64,000 nt of DNA from Paeniglutamicibacter terrestris (GTDB lineage: Bacteria; Actinomycetota; Actinomycetes; Actinomycetales; Micrococcaceae): NCBI RefSeq assembly GCF_012271785.1, contig NZ_JAAWVT010000010.1, positions 1 to 64,000 of the forward strand, written 5' to 3'. The position numbers were made by a program, and so were the translations under genes. How positions within the stretch are numbered: position 1 is the first letter of the stretch; every line of letters begins with the position of its first letter. Below, piece by piece: positions 27,484 to 36,428 of this stretch. The notes below the pieces were generated by a model, which had not been told where the DNA came from, did no database searches, and saw only the letters and a list, made by a program, of their open reading frames with translations.

Positions 27484-28470
27484 CTACGGTGTAACCAATC
27501 GGCCAGCTCCCGGAAGCGCCCGGATGGCTTCACGCTCAACGCGATCGCCGAGTGCGGCATCAACACGCCCCCGGCCAGCGACTCGCCGGTGCCGCTGGAG
27601 GCTGACCTGTGCCCCCACCGTCCCGTTTCTGGTGATGGTGATCGACTCGACGGTCGCCTCGTTCAGGGATCCGTCGCACACGTTAATGCCGAACGCCCCG
27701 AACCCGATGGTTTTGATAGGGGCCTTCGACGCTGAGCACATCGATGGCCCCGAAGTTCACGAACCCGATGCCGCTGGGGTGTTCGAAGAGACGTTGCCCA
27801 AGGCCATATCGTTCTGCCCGTAGGTGGTAGTCGTTTCGAGGTTGAGCACCTGCTTGGCTCGGGTGCGGCTAATAATGAGGACGCCGTCGCCGATCAAATC
27901 CGGGATCCCGGCGCAACGCGTGCGTCGAAAATGCCGCAGGCATAAACGGTCCGCCGACAGATATCCCGCCTCCACGCACCGAGGGACCTACTGAGTTGTC
28001 CGCGACGTTATTCAGCCGAACAGTCAAAACCACCGGGCGCTCGGCCCACCGGTTCCACAAGGTGAAGGCGCTCTGTTTGGCCATAACCCCGAAGTCAGCT
28101 GGCCGGTCCGTTCGCCCCTTACCCTCGGACTCGGCCCCATGGACTGCGTTGGCCTCAACGCGGCCGGCGAGGATGTTGCCCTAAATACTGAGGTAGATCT
28201 GTCAGTGGGTGGTGACGTTGCGCAGGCGCAGCGTGCCAAGGTCGGCAATGGTTGGATCGTTGTAGATCGCCCGTTCATGGGGGGGAGCTCCGCAAGGCCA
28301 CGCTCGACAGGGGTTTTTGCAGGTCAATTTCGGGCCTTTGGCAGAGACTGCCGATTCACCGCCGCGCAGGCTGACTCCCGGCTGCAAGCTCAGCGAGGCG
28401 ATGCCCCGGATTCCCCCAGTGACCTCAATTTCCGCGGAACCGGAGGCTAGGACCTCGTTGAGCTGGGCAA
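27484..28470 (-). pseudogene. Decayed beta-helix repeat protein gene
   Basis: No intact frame spans this stretch, but minus-strand fragments in several frames line up in order with a widespread family of parallel beta-helix proteins. They are SLQPGVSLRGGESAVSAKG, then IADLGTLRLRNVTTH, then FGVMAKQSAFTLWNRWAERP, VRGGGISVGG, IPDLIGDGVLIISR, TTTTYGQNDMALGN, SGIGFVNFGAIDVLSVEGP and TIGFGAFGINVCDGSLNEATVESI. They are separated by at least three frame changes and an in-frame TAG near 28180. Family members are secreted or surface-associated and of unknown activity. The order of fragments makes a chance match very unlikely; exact ends are approximate. Confidence 0.75.
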
Positions 28471-28809
28471 CATGACTTGCCTTAGTGCCGCGGCATCTGG
28501 CCTATCTCCCGTCGTGGGGAATCCTCGTGTCGCTGAACAACTCGGGCATTCGGGCTGACCCCTGGATCCGCCGCCCGTGACCATCGTGGCCAGACGTGAG
28601 TCGGAGGGTCTGTAGCTCGATGCTGTGATCCCCGTCCGGCGGCGGCGAGCTGAAGAACCTGCTGGAAGTGATGCACCGAACACCTGCAGGTTTTCTTGCT
28701 ACGTTCCTGTTTCAGTCCTGTTCCTTTGCTGCGGATTTCTTGCCGTTGAGTTGAGATACCCATGTCAAAGTTGAAAAACAGCAAGGAAACACGATCAGGG
28801 GAGGACCCG

Positions 28810-29958
28810 ATGCGTCACGAAAACACCATTGAAGCAAGGAATCTCGCTTCAATATTGCAGGCTTCCAATGCGGAGTCCTCCCGCGCTTCACACCGGGCCA
28901 CTGGCGGCGTGGTAACCGTGCTGGTACCGGCACACAATGAATCCGAAGCAATCATTGAGACCCTGGAATCGTTGGGACAACAAACCCGACGTCCAGACCG
29001 GGTGATCGTCATTGCCGATAACTGCACCGATAACACGGAGCAACTTGCCCTGGCTCAGGGTGCGGAAGTCATCTGCACGGTGGGCAACACGGACAAGAAG
29101 GCCGGCGCGTTGAACTTCGCGCTCGGCCGACTGCTCGAGGGAGCTGACCCGGATGACCTGATCCTGGTCCAGGATGCGGACTCGCAGCTGGCGCCAGACT
29201 TCATCGAGAACGCGGTCAGCCATCTCGGTTCCGACGACAAGCTCGGTGCGGTTGGCGGCGTGTTTCGCGGCGGTCCGGGCGGAGGCTTCGTCGGCCACCT
29301 ACAGCGCAACGAGTATTCCCGATACGCCCGGGACGTCAAGCGCCTGAATGGGAAATGCCTCGTCGTGACCGGAACAGCAGCGCTGTTCCGGGTGCGGACG
29401 CTGCGGGGCGTCTCGCTGGCCAGAATCCAGGGCTCGCTGCCGGCGGGCAACGGACGCGGCGGGGTCTATGACACCTCGGTGCTGACTGAAGACAATGAAC
29501 TTTCCTTCGCACTACTCACCCTGGGATTCAACATCCTTTCGCCGGCCGACTGCACCCTGGTCACCGAGGTCATGCCGACCTGGCGCGAGCTGTGGGCCCA
29601 ACGCCTGAGGTGGAAAAGGGGTGCGGTGGAAAACTGCGTGCAGTACGGCTGGACCAAGGTCACCCGACCCTACTGGGGGCGCCAACTCCTGTCCATGGTC
29701 GGCGTACTGGTCACCGTGGCGTACTTGGCCTCGATCGCCTACGCAGTGGGGTCGGGAGCAGGACTTCACCTCCATGCCTTCTGGATGGCGGTGACCGGAG
29801 TGTTTGTCCTCGAACGGGTCGTGACAGTGCGGCTCAGGGGATGGAAATACATGCTGTTGGCGGCGACCATGTACGAAACGGTCATTGACCTCTTCTTACA
29901 GGCTGTCCACGCCAAGGCATACATGGATGCAATGTTTAACAAGAAAAAGGTTTGGTAG
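28810..29958 (+). CDS. Processive GT2 glycosyltransferase (polysaccharide synthase type)
   Basis: The 382-residue family-2 glycosyltransferase likely polymerises an exopolysaccharide while moving it across the membrane. Visible motifs are VLVPAHNESEAI, IADNCTDNT, VQDADSQL (DxD), VVTGTAALFRV, LTEDNELS (TED) and QRLRWKRG (QxxRW), the last being typical of processive synthases. Three to four C-terminal membrane segments follow (LLSMVGVLVTVAYLASIAY and others). The ATG at 28810 has a strong GGGGAGG site; an ATG 48 bases earlier is less likely. A 54-codon gene begins 4 bases after the stop. Confidence 0.88.
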   Translation: MRHENTIEARNLASILQASNAESSRASHRATGGVVTVLVPAHNESEAIIETLESLGQQTRRPDRVIVIADNCTDNTEQLALAQGAEVICTVGNTDKKAGALNFALGRLLEGADPDDLILVQDADSQLAPDFIENAVSHLGSDDKLGAVGGVFRGGPGGGFVGHLQRNEYSRYARDVKRLNGKCLVVTGTAALFRVRTLRGVSLARIQGSLPAGNGRGGVYDTSVLTEDNELSFALLTLGFNILSPADCTLVTEVMPTWRELWAQRLRWKRGAVENCVQYGWTKVTRPYWGRQLLSMVGVLVTVAYLASIAYAVGSGAGLHLHAFWMAVTGVFVLERVVTVRLRGWKYMLLAATMYETVIDLFLQAVHAKAYMDAMFNKKKVW

Positions 29959-29962
29959 AAAA

Positions 29963-30127
29963 ATGTACAACAACCCAACGATCCCCATGGCCGCAGGCGC
30001 CGGTTCGGCGACCCTCGCGATGACTGGTGCGGGACAAATATTCTGGTTCGCCCTGGCAGGCTTCGCCATGCTGGCCCTCGGCCTGGCCATCAAACGGATC
30101 GTCCCGGTCCGCGCGCGCAAGTCCTAG
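29963..30127 (+). CDS. 54-residue membrane protein with LAxTG sorting-like tail
   Basis: The small protein has a short polar N-terminus, then LAMTG (residues 18-22), a hydrophobic stretch IFWFALAGFAMLALGLA and the positive tail KRIVPVRARKS. That is the three-part layout of a class E-type (LAxTG) sortase signal, but with almost no exported portion and no separate signal peptide. It starts 4 bases after the glycosyltransferase stop and is surely co-translated with it. It may instead be a small membrane subunit of the synthase. Function unknown. Confidence 0.75.
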   Translation: MYNNPTIPMAAGAGSATLAMTGAGQIFWFALAGFAMLALGLAIKRIVPVRARKS

Positions 30128-30143
30128 GTACACCACTGGCTCT

Positions 30144-30194
30144 TGATGGCGCCGGGAACCGTAGTCAATTGACCAGCGATTCCCGGCGCCATCA
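30144..30194. terminator. Shared hairpin between convergent genes
   Basis: A perfect 15-bp stem (30144-30158 with 30180-30194, arm TGATGGCGCCGGGAA) and a 21-base loop lie between the small-protein gene and the GH16-like gene, which converge here. No T tract follows on either strand. Confidence 0.6.
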
Positions 30195-30199
30195 GCGGG

Positions 30200-31339
30200 T
30201 TAAGACACCGGAGCGGTGGCCGCCGAGTACTTGGACACCGTCGTGTAACCGGTCTTGGAACCCGTGACGCGGACCTTGATGGTGTCCCCGGCATCGATGG
30301 CCGCGAGCTTGTAGGTCTTGGCGGTGGCCCCGGAGATGGCGGCTCCCGAGCGGTACCACTGGTACTTCAGGGTGGTGCCCGAGGTCCAGGTGCCGGGGTT
30401 CGCGGTGAGCGTGTTTCCGGTGATAAGTGTCCCGCTGATTGTTGGTGTCGGCGCGGTGAGCGTACTTAGGGGAGCATAGGAGAAGTCGCGGATGACCACC
30501 GTCTCGGGCGCAACATGCAACGGGTCACCGCCGCCTCCGCCGGTGACCCACAAGTTAAAGTGGACGGCTTCCTTGGCCGGAATCGGAACCGTGGCGCCTT
30601 GCATAACGGTTCGCTTGAGTAGCGTCCCGGTGAAACCCGTGCCGGCATAGGTCTCAAAGGTTAACTTGGATGGTTCCCAGAAAAGCCGGTGCGTCGTCAC
30701 CACATTGGTCGTGGTGGGAAAGGTGATGGTGCTATTTCCCTCGCCCGGTGGCAGCAAGGCATCGAACCAGTAGCCGTGGCCTTGGGTCACCGGCCAGTTC
30801 TCGCCATAGGCTCCGCCACCTCCCCACGCGGACGCCTCGCACAGATCAATTTCGTTGTAGCCCGGATCCGCCTCGGGGTCGTAGGTGAATAGGCATCCCC
30901 AGACGACTTCGGGCTGCAGGGCGCTGACGTTCTTGGCGACGGTGGTGCTGTAGGTTCCATAGCCGAAACCCTCCCGCGTTGACTGGATCTCCGCGCCGGC
31001 CGGCGCCGAGCCGGTGGGGTTGGACAGCTTCAGGGTGACATATCCGTTGGCATCCGGGCTGCTGACATTCGCCGGATCGAAAGCACCGTTGAACTGCGGT
31101 CCCCCGCTCCAGAAGCGCTTCTGCCAGTTGAAGCCCTTCCATTCAAAACTGCCGACCGGTCCGGGATCCTCCGCCATCTGCACGGTCACGGCCGCCCGTG
31201 CAGGAATGGCGCCCATCGCTAGGCACAGGCCGGCGGCCAGCAGCAGGCTGAGTGCGCGTGGGCCCGTGGCCCAATGCCCCCGTCCGGGAGGGAGCACTGG
31301 GAGTTTCTTTGGGACCAGCGCATTGACCGTTCGTGACAT
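30200..31339 (-). CDS. Secreted GH16-like protein with C-terminal Ig-like domain
   Basis: The 379-residue exported protein has a long signal peptide (hydrophobic LSLLLAAGLCLAMGAIPARA at about 30-49). A jelly-roll domain (about 50-290) carries YNEIDLCEAS, matching the glycoside hydrolase family 16 catalytic pattern E-I-D-x-x-E. The last 80 residues are an Ig-like repeat (ISGTLITGNTLTANPGTW ... YQWYRSGAAISGATAKTYKL) common on actinobacterial surface proteins. It is probably an endo-acting beta-glucanase or exopolysaccharide-trimming enzyme. It faces the glycosyltransferase unit convergently, so a shared polysaccharide is plausible but inferred. Confidence 0.8.
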   Translation of the reverse strand: MSRTVNALVPKKLPVLPPGRGHWATGPRALSLLLAAGLCLAMGAIPARAAVTVQMAEDPGPVGSFEWKGFNWQKRFWSGGPQFNGAFDPANVSSPDANGYVTLKLSNPTGSAPAGAEIQSTREGFGYGTYSTTVAKNVSALQPEVVWGCLFTYDPEADPGYNEIDLCEASAWGGGGAYGENWPVTQGHGYWFDALLPPGEGNSTITFPTTTNVVTTHRLFWEPSKLTFETYAGTGFTGTLLKRTVMQGATVPIPAKEAVHFNLWVTGGGGGDPLHVAPETVVIRDFSYAPLSTLTAPTPTISGTLITGNTLTANPGTWTSGTTLKYQWYRSGAAISGATAKTYKLAAIDAGDTIKVRVTGSKTGYTTVSKYSAATAPVS

Positions 31340-31610
31340 GGCAAGACCTCACTTTTTTCATTACCGGAGACCACCGTGGCCCCGTGGCTGGCGCTCCGGG
31401 TCCCGCCCGATGCGCCGCAAGGATTGGGCAGAGGCCCGTTCCCGTCGCCGCACGTCCCACCCAAGGCGTGCAACTCCTCGATTATCTTTCATGTCCCCGC
31501 GAACTGATGCGTGACACGAGGTTCTTCCCCGGACGGGACGTGAAGACGCTCCGTGGCGCATGCTCTGAGTGGACATCGAAAGGTTGTGGACTGCCCATTC
31601 TGCTGCGGGC

Positions 31611-32513
31611 TCAGGTGAAAACCGGGGAATTTTTTGGCACCAGCACCTTGAGGGCTGCGGGCAGGATCGTGATCGTTGCCGGCAGCCGGCCGATATTTTC
31701 TCCGTCGGCAAAGATGTCCAACGGCTTGCTGGCGTCGATGGTGATCACTCGGCCGCGGGTGAAGGAGACGTTTTCCTGGCGCAAATGGGTGCCCCGGTAG
31801 GAGCGCAGGAAGGTCAGGACCACGCCCATGATGCCGGCCCTGCCCAGGGTGACGATGTCCAGCAGGCCGTCGTCGACCGTGGCCTGCGGACAGATGCGCA
31901 GCCCTGCGCCGTACTGCCCGACGTTGCCCACGGCGACAAACCAGCCCGGAACGCTGCTTCTCACCCCGTCCACCTCGAGCGTGAACGTGACATTGCGCCA
32001 TTCGGCGAACGCCCGCAGCCCGCCGTAGAGATAGACGAATGGTCCGAGGTTGATCCGTACTCTGTTGCCGTAGTCATTGGCCAGCGCGTCGAAACCGACG
32101 TTGGCGACGCCTAAGTATGGACGGCCGTTGACCAGCCCCAGATCCATGTCGCGCACCACCAGCTGCGAAAGGCCCCTGACGGTCCGCACCGGGTCCAGGC
32201 CCAGACCGATGCGGCGGATCGTGTCGTTCCCACGGCCCCCAGCCAGAGGCAGCAGCACGGCTCCGGATTCTTTGGCTCCGGCGGCCGTTGCGCCGAGGAA
32301 CCCGTCCCCGCCCAGCGCCGCTATCAAGGATCCGGGTGCCGCTGTGCGTGCCCTCTGCGTGGCTTCGGTAAGGTTTTCGGTCAGGTGCACGGTGGGGGTG
32401 TATCCCGCCGCGTGCAGGGCGGCGGCGGTTTGCTCCCAGAGCCTGCGGCCGCGGCCGCGGCCCGAGGTCGGGTTGACTAGTAGCAGGGCGGGGCCGGGGG
32501 CGGGAGGCTTCAT
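31611..32513 (-). CDS. dagK: Diacylglycerol kinase-family lipid kinase
   Basis: This 300-residue soluble lipid kinase (DagK/YegS/LCB5 fold) phosphorylates diacylglycerol or a related alcohol with ATP. The nucleotide-binding N-domain has LLLVNPTSGRGRGRRLWEQ, IAALGGDGFLG (GGDG motif) and LAGGRGNDTIRRIGL. The beta-sandwich C-domain has VGNVGQYGAGLRICPQATVDDGLLDIV and IFADGENIGRLPATITILP. The ATG overlaps the glpD stop by four bases, so it is the third gene of the tetR-glpD-dagK operon. It fits phosphatidic acid (or alkyl analogue) formation in glycerolipid metabolism. Confidence 0.92.
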   Translation of the reverse strand: MKPPAPGPALLLVNPTSGRGRGRRLWEQTAAALHAAGYTPTVHLTENLTEATQRARTAAPGSLIAALGGDGFLGATAAGAKESGAVLLPLAGGRGNDTIRRIGLGLDPVRTVRGLSQLVVRDMDLGLVNGRPYLGVANVGFDALANDYGNRVRINLGPFVYLYGGLRAFAEWRNVTFTLEVDGVRSSVPGWFVAVGNVGQYGAGLRICPQATVDDGLLDIVTLGRAGIMGVVLTFLRSYRGTHLRQENVSFTRGRVITIDASKPLDIFADGENIGRLPATITILPAALKVLVPKNSPVFT

Positions 32514-34084
32514 TCGGTGGTTCCTGTGGCGAGTTGGGTGTCGGCGGCCAGAGCCAGGATTTCAGCGGCGCGGCCGCGTGCCCTATCCGCGTCTTCGGGA
32601 ACGAGGGAAAGCCGGGTTCGGCGCTCAAGTAAGTCTTCGAGGCTTGTTGCAGCCTCAGCGCGGATGGCGAAGAGTAGTTCGGCCCCGGTGATCTGTGTGC
32701 CGGTAAAGAGCGGTTCGGCCAGCAGGCGGTGTGTTCCAGCGAGCTGGTGGACGGCCGGTGCCTCGGTGCCGTATTTGGCAAGCAGTCGTGCCGGTGCCTC
32801 CAGGGTGGCCAGCGTGGCGCGCGGTGCGGCGCCGATCAGCGGAAGCTTCTTGGTTCGGCTCGGAGTGGAGCTTCCGAGTCGAGCGGCGGCGGCGTCCACC
32901 GCGTCCTGCGCCATGCGGCGGTAGGTGGTGAGTTTGCCGCCCACCACGGTGATCGCTTCTCCGGGGACATCGCGCACCAGATGGTTGCGGGAAATATCGG
33001 AGGTGGGATCGGTTTCCCCGGGCCCGGAGGAGCGCACCAGCGGGCGCAACCCGGCAAACGAACCGACCACGTCGGAGCGTTGCAGCGGGACACCAAGTAC
33101 CCGGTTGATGGTGCCGAGCAGAAAATCGATGTCGTGCGTCGGCACGGCGGGGTGGTGGCCGTCCGCGGCGCGGTCCTCCTCATCGGTGAGCCCGATGTAC
33201 ACCACGTCATCGGGCTGGGGCAGCACAAATACGTACCGGCCGAAGTGCCCGGGCACCGCCACGGTGTGTGCTGCATGCGGGTTGCCCAGGCGTTCGGCGC
33301 GGACAACCAGGTGGGTGCCCCGGCTTGGGGTCATGGTCAGTAAAGGATCAAAATCCGCTGCCCATACACCCGCCGCATTGATGACCGTGCGGGCGTGCAC
33401 CGTCATGGCCTCACCGGTGCGGGTGTTGCTGGCCGCTACGGAGGTAGCGGTGATAGCGGTGGCGTGCACATCGCGCAGAACGTGGGCGCCAAGCCCGGCG
33501 GCGGTGCGCAGAACGCCCATGACCAGGCGGGTATCGTCGATGACCTGGCCGTCCCAGTAGAGTAGCCCGCGGCGCAGCCCCGGGTTATCCAGCGCCGGCG
33601 CCATGGCCGCGACGGCCTGTTTCGAAAGTAGTTGGGGCCGAGGCATGATACTGCTGCTCAGACCCGAGGCTCGGCGCAGCAGATCATAGAGTGCCACACC
33701 CACCGCGGCCGCGGCGGTTTCGGTGCGTTGGGTGCCGACGGTGTCCGGGATGATGAATCCCAGCGGGCGGATCAGGTGCGGGGCGATCGAATCCATGAGC
33801 CAGCGCCGCTCCATCGCTGATTCCCAGGCCACCGAGAAATCGCCCCTAGCCAGATAGCGTAGACCGCCGTGGATCAGTTTGGAGCTGTATCCGCTGGTGC
33901 CGGAGCCGAAGTCTTTGGACTCGAGTAATGCCACGGAGAATCCGCGACTCACGGCGTCCAATGCCACCCCGGCGCCGGTGATTCCGCCGCCAATGACCGC
34001 TACATCCACGGTGTGTGCGCGCAAGTGCTCCAGCGAGTGGAGCCGGGTGGCGTCGTTGATCCAGGTCTTATCCCCGGGGCTCAC
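32510..34084 (-). CDS. glpD: Glycerol-3-phosphate dehydrogenase (FAD, GlpD)
   Basis: The 524-residue FAD enzyme oxidises glycerol 3-phosphate to dihydroxyacetone phosphate at the membrane. The FAD Rossmann motif DVAVIGGGITGAGVALDAVSRG is followed by LLESKDFGSGTSGYSSKLIHGGLRYL, the GlpD signature. TPSRGTHLVV, YVFVLPQPDDVVYIGLTDE and VVGGKLTTYRRMAQDAVD follow, then an alpha-helical C-terminal cap. It overlaps tetR upstream and dagK downstream by four bases each. It would supply DHAP, the backbone needed by the divergently encoded alkyl-DHAP-synthase-like flavoprotein. Confidence 0.95.
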   Translation of the reverse strand: MSPGDKTWINDATRLHSLEHLRAHTVDVAVIGGGITGAGVALDAVSRGFSVALLESKDFGSGTSGYSSKLIHGGLRYLARGDFSVAWESAMERRWLMDSIAPHLIRPLGFIIPDTVGTQRTETAAAAVGVALYDLLRRASGLSSSIMPRPQLLSKQAVAAMAPALDNPGLRRGLLYWDGQVIDDTRLVMGVLRTAAGLGAHVLRDVHATAITATSVAASNTRTGEAMTVHARTVINAAGVWAADFDPLLTMTPSRGTHLVVRAERLGNPHAAHTVAVPGHFGRYVFVLPQPDDVVYIGLTDEEDRAADGHHPAVPTHDIDFLLGTINRVLGVPLQRSDVVGSFAGLRPLVRSSGPGETDPTSDISRNHLVRDVPGEAITVVGGKLTTYRRMAQDAVDAAAARLGSSTPSRTKKLPLIGAAPRATLATLEAPARLLAKYGTEAPAVHQLAGTHRLLAEPLFTGTQITGAELLFAIRAEAATSLEDLLERRTRLSLVPEDADRARGRAAEILALAADTQLATGTTE

Positions 34085-34689
34085 GATTCGACTCCTGCCG
34101 TAGGAGCAGCGGAGGGTGTGAGGTGGCGGGTGATCATCGTTTCGAGCTCCACGAGCGATTCTTCGAAGTCACCAGTCTTACGCAGCAGTCGAGCCGAGAG
34201 CGCCACACCTTGCAGGGCGAGCAGCAATGTTGTGGCGGTAGCGGGTGTCGCCCGAATACTCTCATCCGCCAGCCCAGCGGTTATCAAGCCCTGGAACTCA
34301 TCAAGGATCAGTTGCTGGCTCGCACCAAATCTGTCGGTCACATAGGGGATGAGGAACTCGGGGTCACGCTCGGCAATGGAGTCTAGAAGTTCGGAGGTGG
34401 CAAAGACGCGCACGCAGTGAATGGCGAAATGCACTAACTCGTCGCGACCGGTGCCAGTGGGGGAGCTCGAGCGGACATCGGCAGCGACGGTGCGGAACTC
34501 CCGGGTCAGGGTGGCCAATACCGCGTTTTCAACCGAGCCCATGCGCCGGTAGAAGGTCATGCGGGAGACCCCTGCCCGTTCGGCAATATCGTTGGCGGTA
34601 GTCCGACGTACCCCGTGGCGGACTACCGACTCGCGTGTGGCGATCAGGAGCTTGTCATCGCCGGGGCTACTGGTACGTTGTGACGGCAT
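34081..34689 (-). CDS. TetR-family regulator of the glycerolipid locus
   Basis: This 202-residue TetR-type repressor has the helix-turn-helix region TTANDIAERAGVSRMTFYRRMGSVENAVLATL in the first 60 residues. A ligand-binding helical domain follows, which is likely to sense a lipid or acyl compound given its neighbours. The ATG at 34689 (PSQRTSSPG) is preferred over a GTG nine bases upstream. Only 17 bases separate its start from the divergent flavoprotein start, so both promoters must overlap and are likely controlled together. Confidence 0.88.
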   Translation of the reverse strand: MPSQRTSSPGDDKLLIATRESVVRHGVRRTTANDIAERAGVSRMTFYRRMGSVENAVLATLTREFRTVAADVRSSSPTGTGRDELVHFAIHCVRVFATSELLDSIAERDPEFLIPYVTDRFGASQQLILDEFQGLITAGLADESIRATPATATTLLLALQGVALSARLLRKTGDFEESLVELETMITRHLTPSAAPTAGVES

Positions 34690-34706
34690 GTGTAACACTG
34701 TATCCC
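34690..34706. promoter_or_regulatory. 17-base divergent start-to-start gap with GTGT-A-ACAC dyad
   Basis: The whole non-coding gap between the two divergent start codons is 17 bases and contains GTGTAACAC, a perfect 9-base dyad. One or both transcripts are probably leaderless or start inside the opposing gene. A TetR site here would control both arms. Confidence 0.4.
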
Positions 34707-36428
34707 ATGGTGACGCAGAACACAGAGGAGATTCCCCGCTCGGTTTGGTACGGGTGGGGAGACCCCTCTCGAGCCCGGCCGCTGACTGAGGGTGCCCTCG
34801 AATACCTGCGCACCACCCTGGGCCTTCACAGTGTGGATCTCTCCCATCCGCCCGTTGACTTCGCTGAAGTACACGTTGGCGAGGGGCATCTTGATGGCGA
34901 AGTACTGGAGGAATTGCGCGAGCTGCTCGGGGACGCTCACGTTTCTACTGACCAAACCGAACGTCTACTCCACTCGGGCGGCAAGAGCACCCCGGACCTG
35001 CTGCGCATCCGCGCCGGGGACGCGCGGCAAGCACCCGACGCGGTGCTCTTCCCCGGCAGTGAGACGGACGTCCGTCGGATTCTGGAATTGTGCGTTCGGC
35101 GGCGTCTGGCCGTGGTGACCTTTGGCGGCGGCACCTCCGTGGTCGGGGGCGTAGAACCCCTGCACGGGCAGCTCGAGGGTGTGCTCACGCTGGATATGCG
35201 GCGCATGGACAAATTATTGAAGTTCGATGGGCTCTCGTGCACCGCTACCTTTGAGGCGGGCATCCGGGGACCGGCGATCGAGGCAGCACTGGAACCGCTG
35301 GGCTTCACGCTTGGTCACTTCCCACAAAGCCATCAGGAGGCGACCCTGGGTGGCTACCTGGCAACACGTTCCGCCGGACAAGCCTCCACCGGTTACGGCC
35401 GCTCCGATGATGTGGTCAAGTCCGCGCATGTAGAAACCCCTGCGGGTCCGCTCGACGTTGGCTCGCTGGCCCCCGGAACCGCGGCCGGGCCGAAGCTGCT
35501 AGATGTGATCCTGGGATCCGAGGGCACTCTTGGCGTGATCACCTCCGCCACCGTAGTCATTCAACCGTTGCCCCAACATAAGAGTCACGGCGCGTGGTCT
35601 TTCCCGTCGTTTGCCGCCGGGGCCGAGGCCCTGCGGAAGCTGCGCCAGGAGGGTGTCCGCGGGGACATGCCCCATGTCTGCCGGCTCAGCGATACCGACC
35701 AGACCGCAGCGACCTTCAAGCTCGGAGGTACCAAGACCGCGGTTCTGGCCGCGTACCTCGGGCTGCGCTCTCAGCAAAGTCCCGCGCTGGCTCTCTTTCT
35801 GTGGGAGGGAGAAGCTCGGGAAACGGCCGCCCGCCGGCGGCGCAGCGCGAGGATCCTGCGCGCCGCCGGCGGGATCCCGCTCGGTCCCATGCCGGCGCGG
35901 GCCTGGGAACGCGGGCGCTTTTCCGGACCCTATCTGCGTGATGAATTGCTCACTCGCGGCGTGTTGGTTGAGACCCTAGAAACTGCCGCCACGTGGAGTC
36001 AACTCCAGAGCACCTACACCGCGGTGCGCGGCGCGATCCTTGACGCGCTGGCGGCCAACGGCGGTTCCGGATATGTGCAGACGCACATTTCCCACGTCTA
36101 CCCCGACGGCGCCTCGCTCTATTTCACCTTCCTCGGTGGCTTGGAGCGCGATGGGCTGGCACAAAATGCCCGTGTCAAGAAGGCGGCCTCCGCGGCCATC
36201 GTCGCGGCCGGGGCCACCATCACCCATCATCACGGGGTGGGCATCGAGCACGCCCCCTACATGAGCTCAGAAATCGGCAGGCTGGGACTTGAGGTGTTAA
36301 GAAGGATCAAGGAAAGTCTTGATCCCACGGGCATCATGAATCCCGGAAAGCTCATCCCCGCAGCTACTGCCGAGGCACCGGCCGTCGGGGAAGCTTCCAG
36401 TGCATCACCACAAAAGGAGAAACCATGA
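34707..36428 (+). CDS. FAD-linked oxidase of the alkyldihydroxyacetonephosphate synthase family
   Basis: The 573-residue flavoprotein has a PCMH-type FAD domain with TFGGGTSVVGGVEPL, GHFPQSHQEATLGGYLATRSAGQASTGYGRSDD and VILGSEGTLGVIT. A cap domain ends in TITHHHGVGIEHAPYMSSEIG; the His cluster HHHGVG is the active-site signature of alkyl-DHAP synthase, which exchanges the acyl chain of acyl-DHAP for a fatty alcohol to make ether lipid precursors. The start ATG at 34707 lies 17 bases from tetR. Its stop overlaps the SDR start (ATGA). Some family members may be other FAD lipid oxidases, so the ether-lipid role is inference. Confidence 0.82.
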   Translation: MVTQNTEEIPRSVWYGWGDPSRARPLTEGALEYLRTTLGLHSVDLSHPPVDFAEVHVGEGHLDGEVLEELRELLGDAHVSTDQTERLLHSGGKSTPDLLRIRAGDARQAPDAVLFPGSETDVRRILELCVRRRLAVVTFGGGTSVVGGVEPLHGQLEGVLTLDMRRMDKLLKFDGLSCTATFEAGIRGPAIEAALEPLGFTLGHFPQSHQEATLGGYLATRSAGQASTGYGRSDDVVKSAHVETPAGPLDVGSLAPGTAAGPKLLDVILGSEGTLGVITSATVVIQPLPQHKSHGAWSFPSFAAGAEALRKLRQEGVRGDMPHVCRLSDTDQTAATFKLGGTKTAVLAAYLGLRSQQSPALALFLWEGEARETAARRRRSARILRAAGGIPLGPMPARAWERGRFSGPYLRDELLTRGVLVETLETAATWSQLQSTYTAVRGAILDALAANGGSGYVQTHISHVYPDGASLYFTFLGGLERDGLAQNARVKKAASAAIVAAGATITHHHGVGIEHAPYMSSEIGRLGLEVLRRIKESLDPTGIMNPGKLIPAATAEAPAVGEASSASPQKEKP

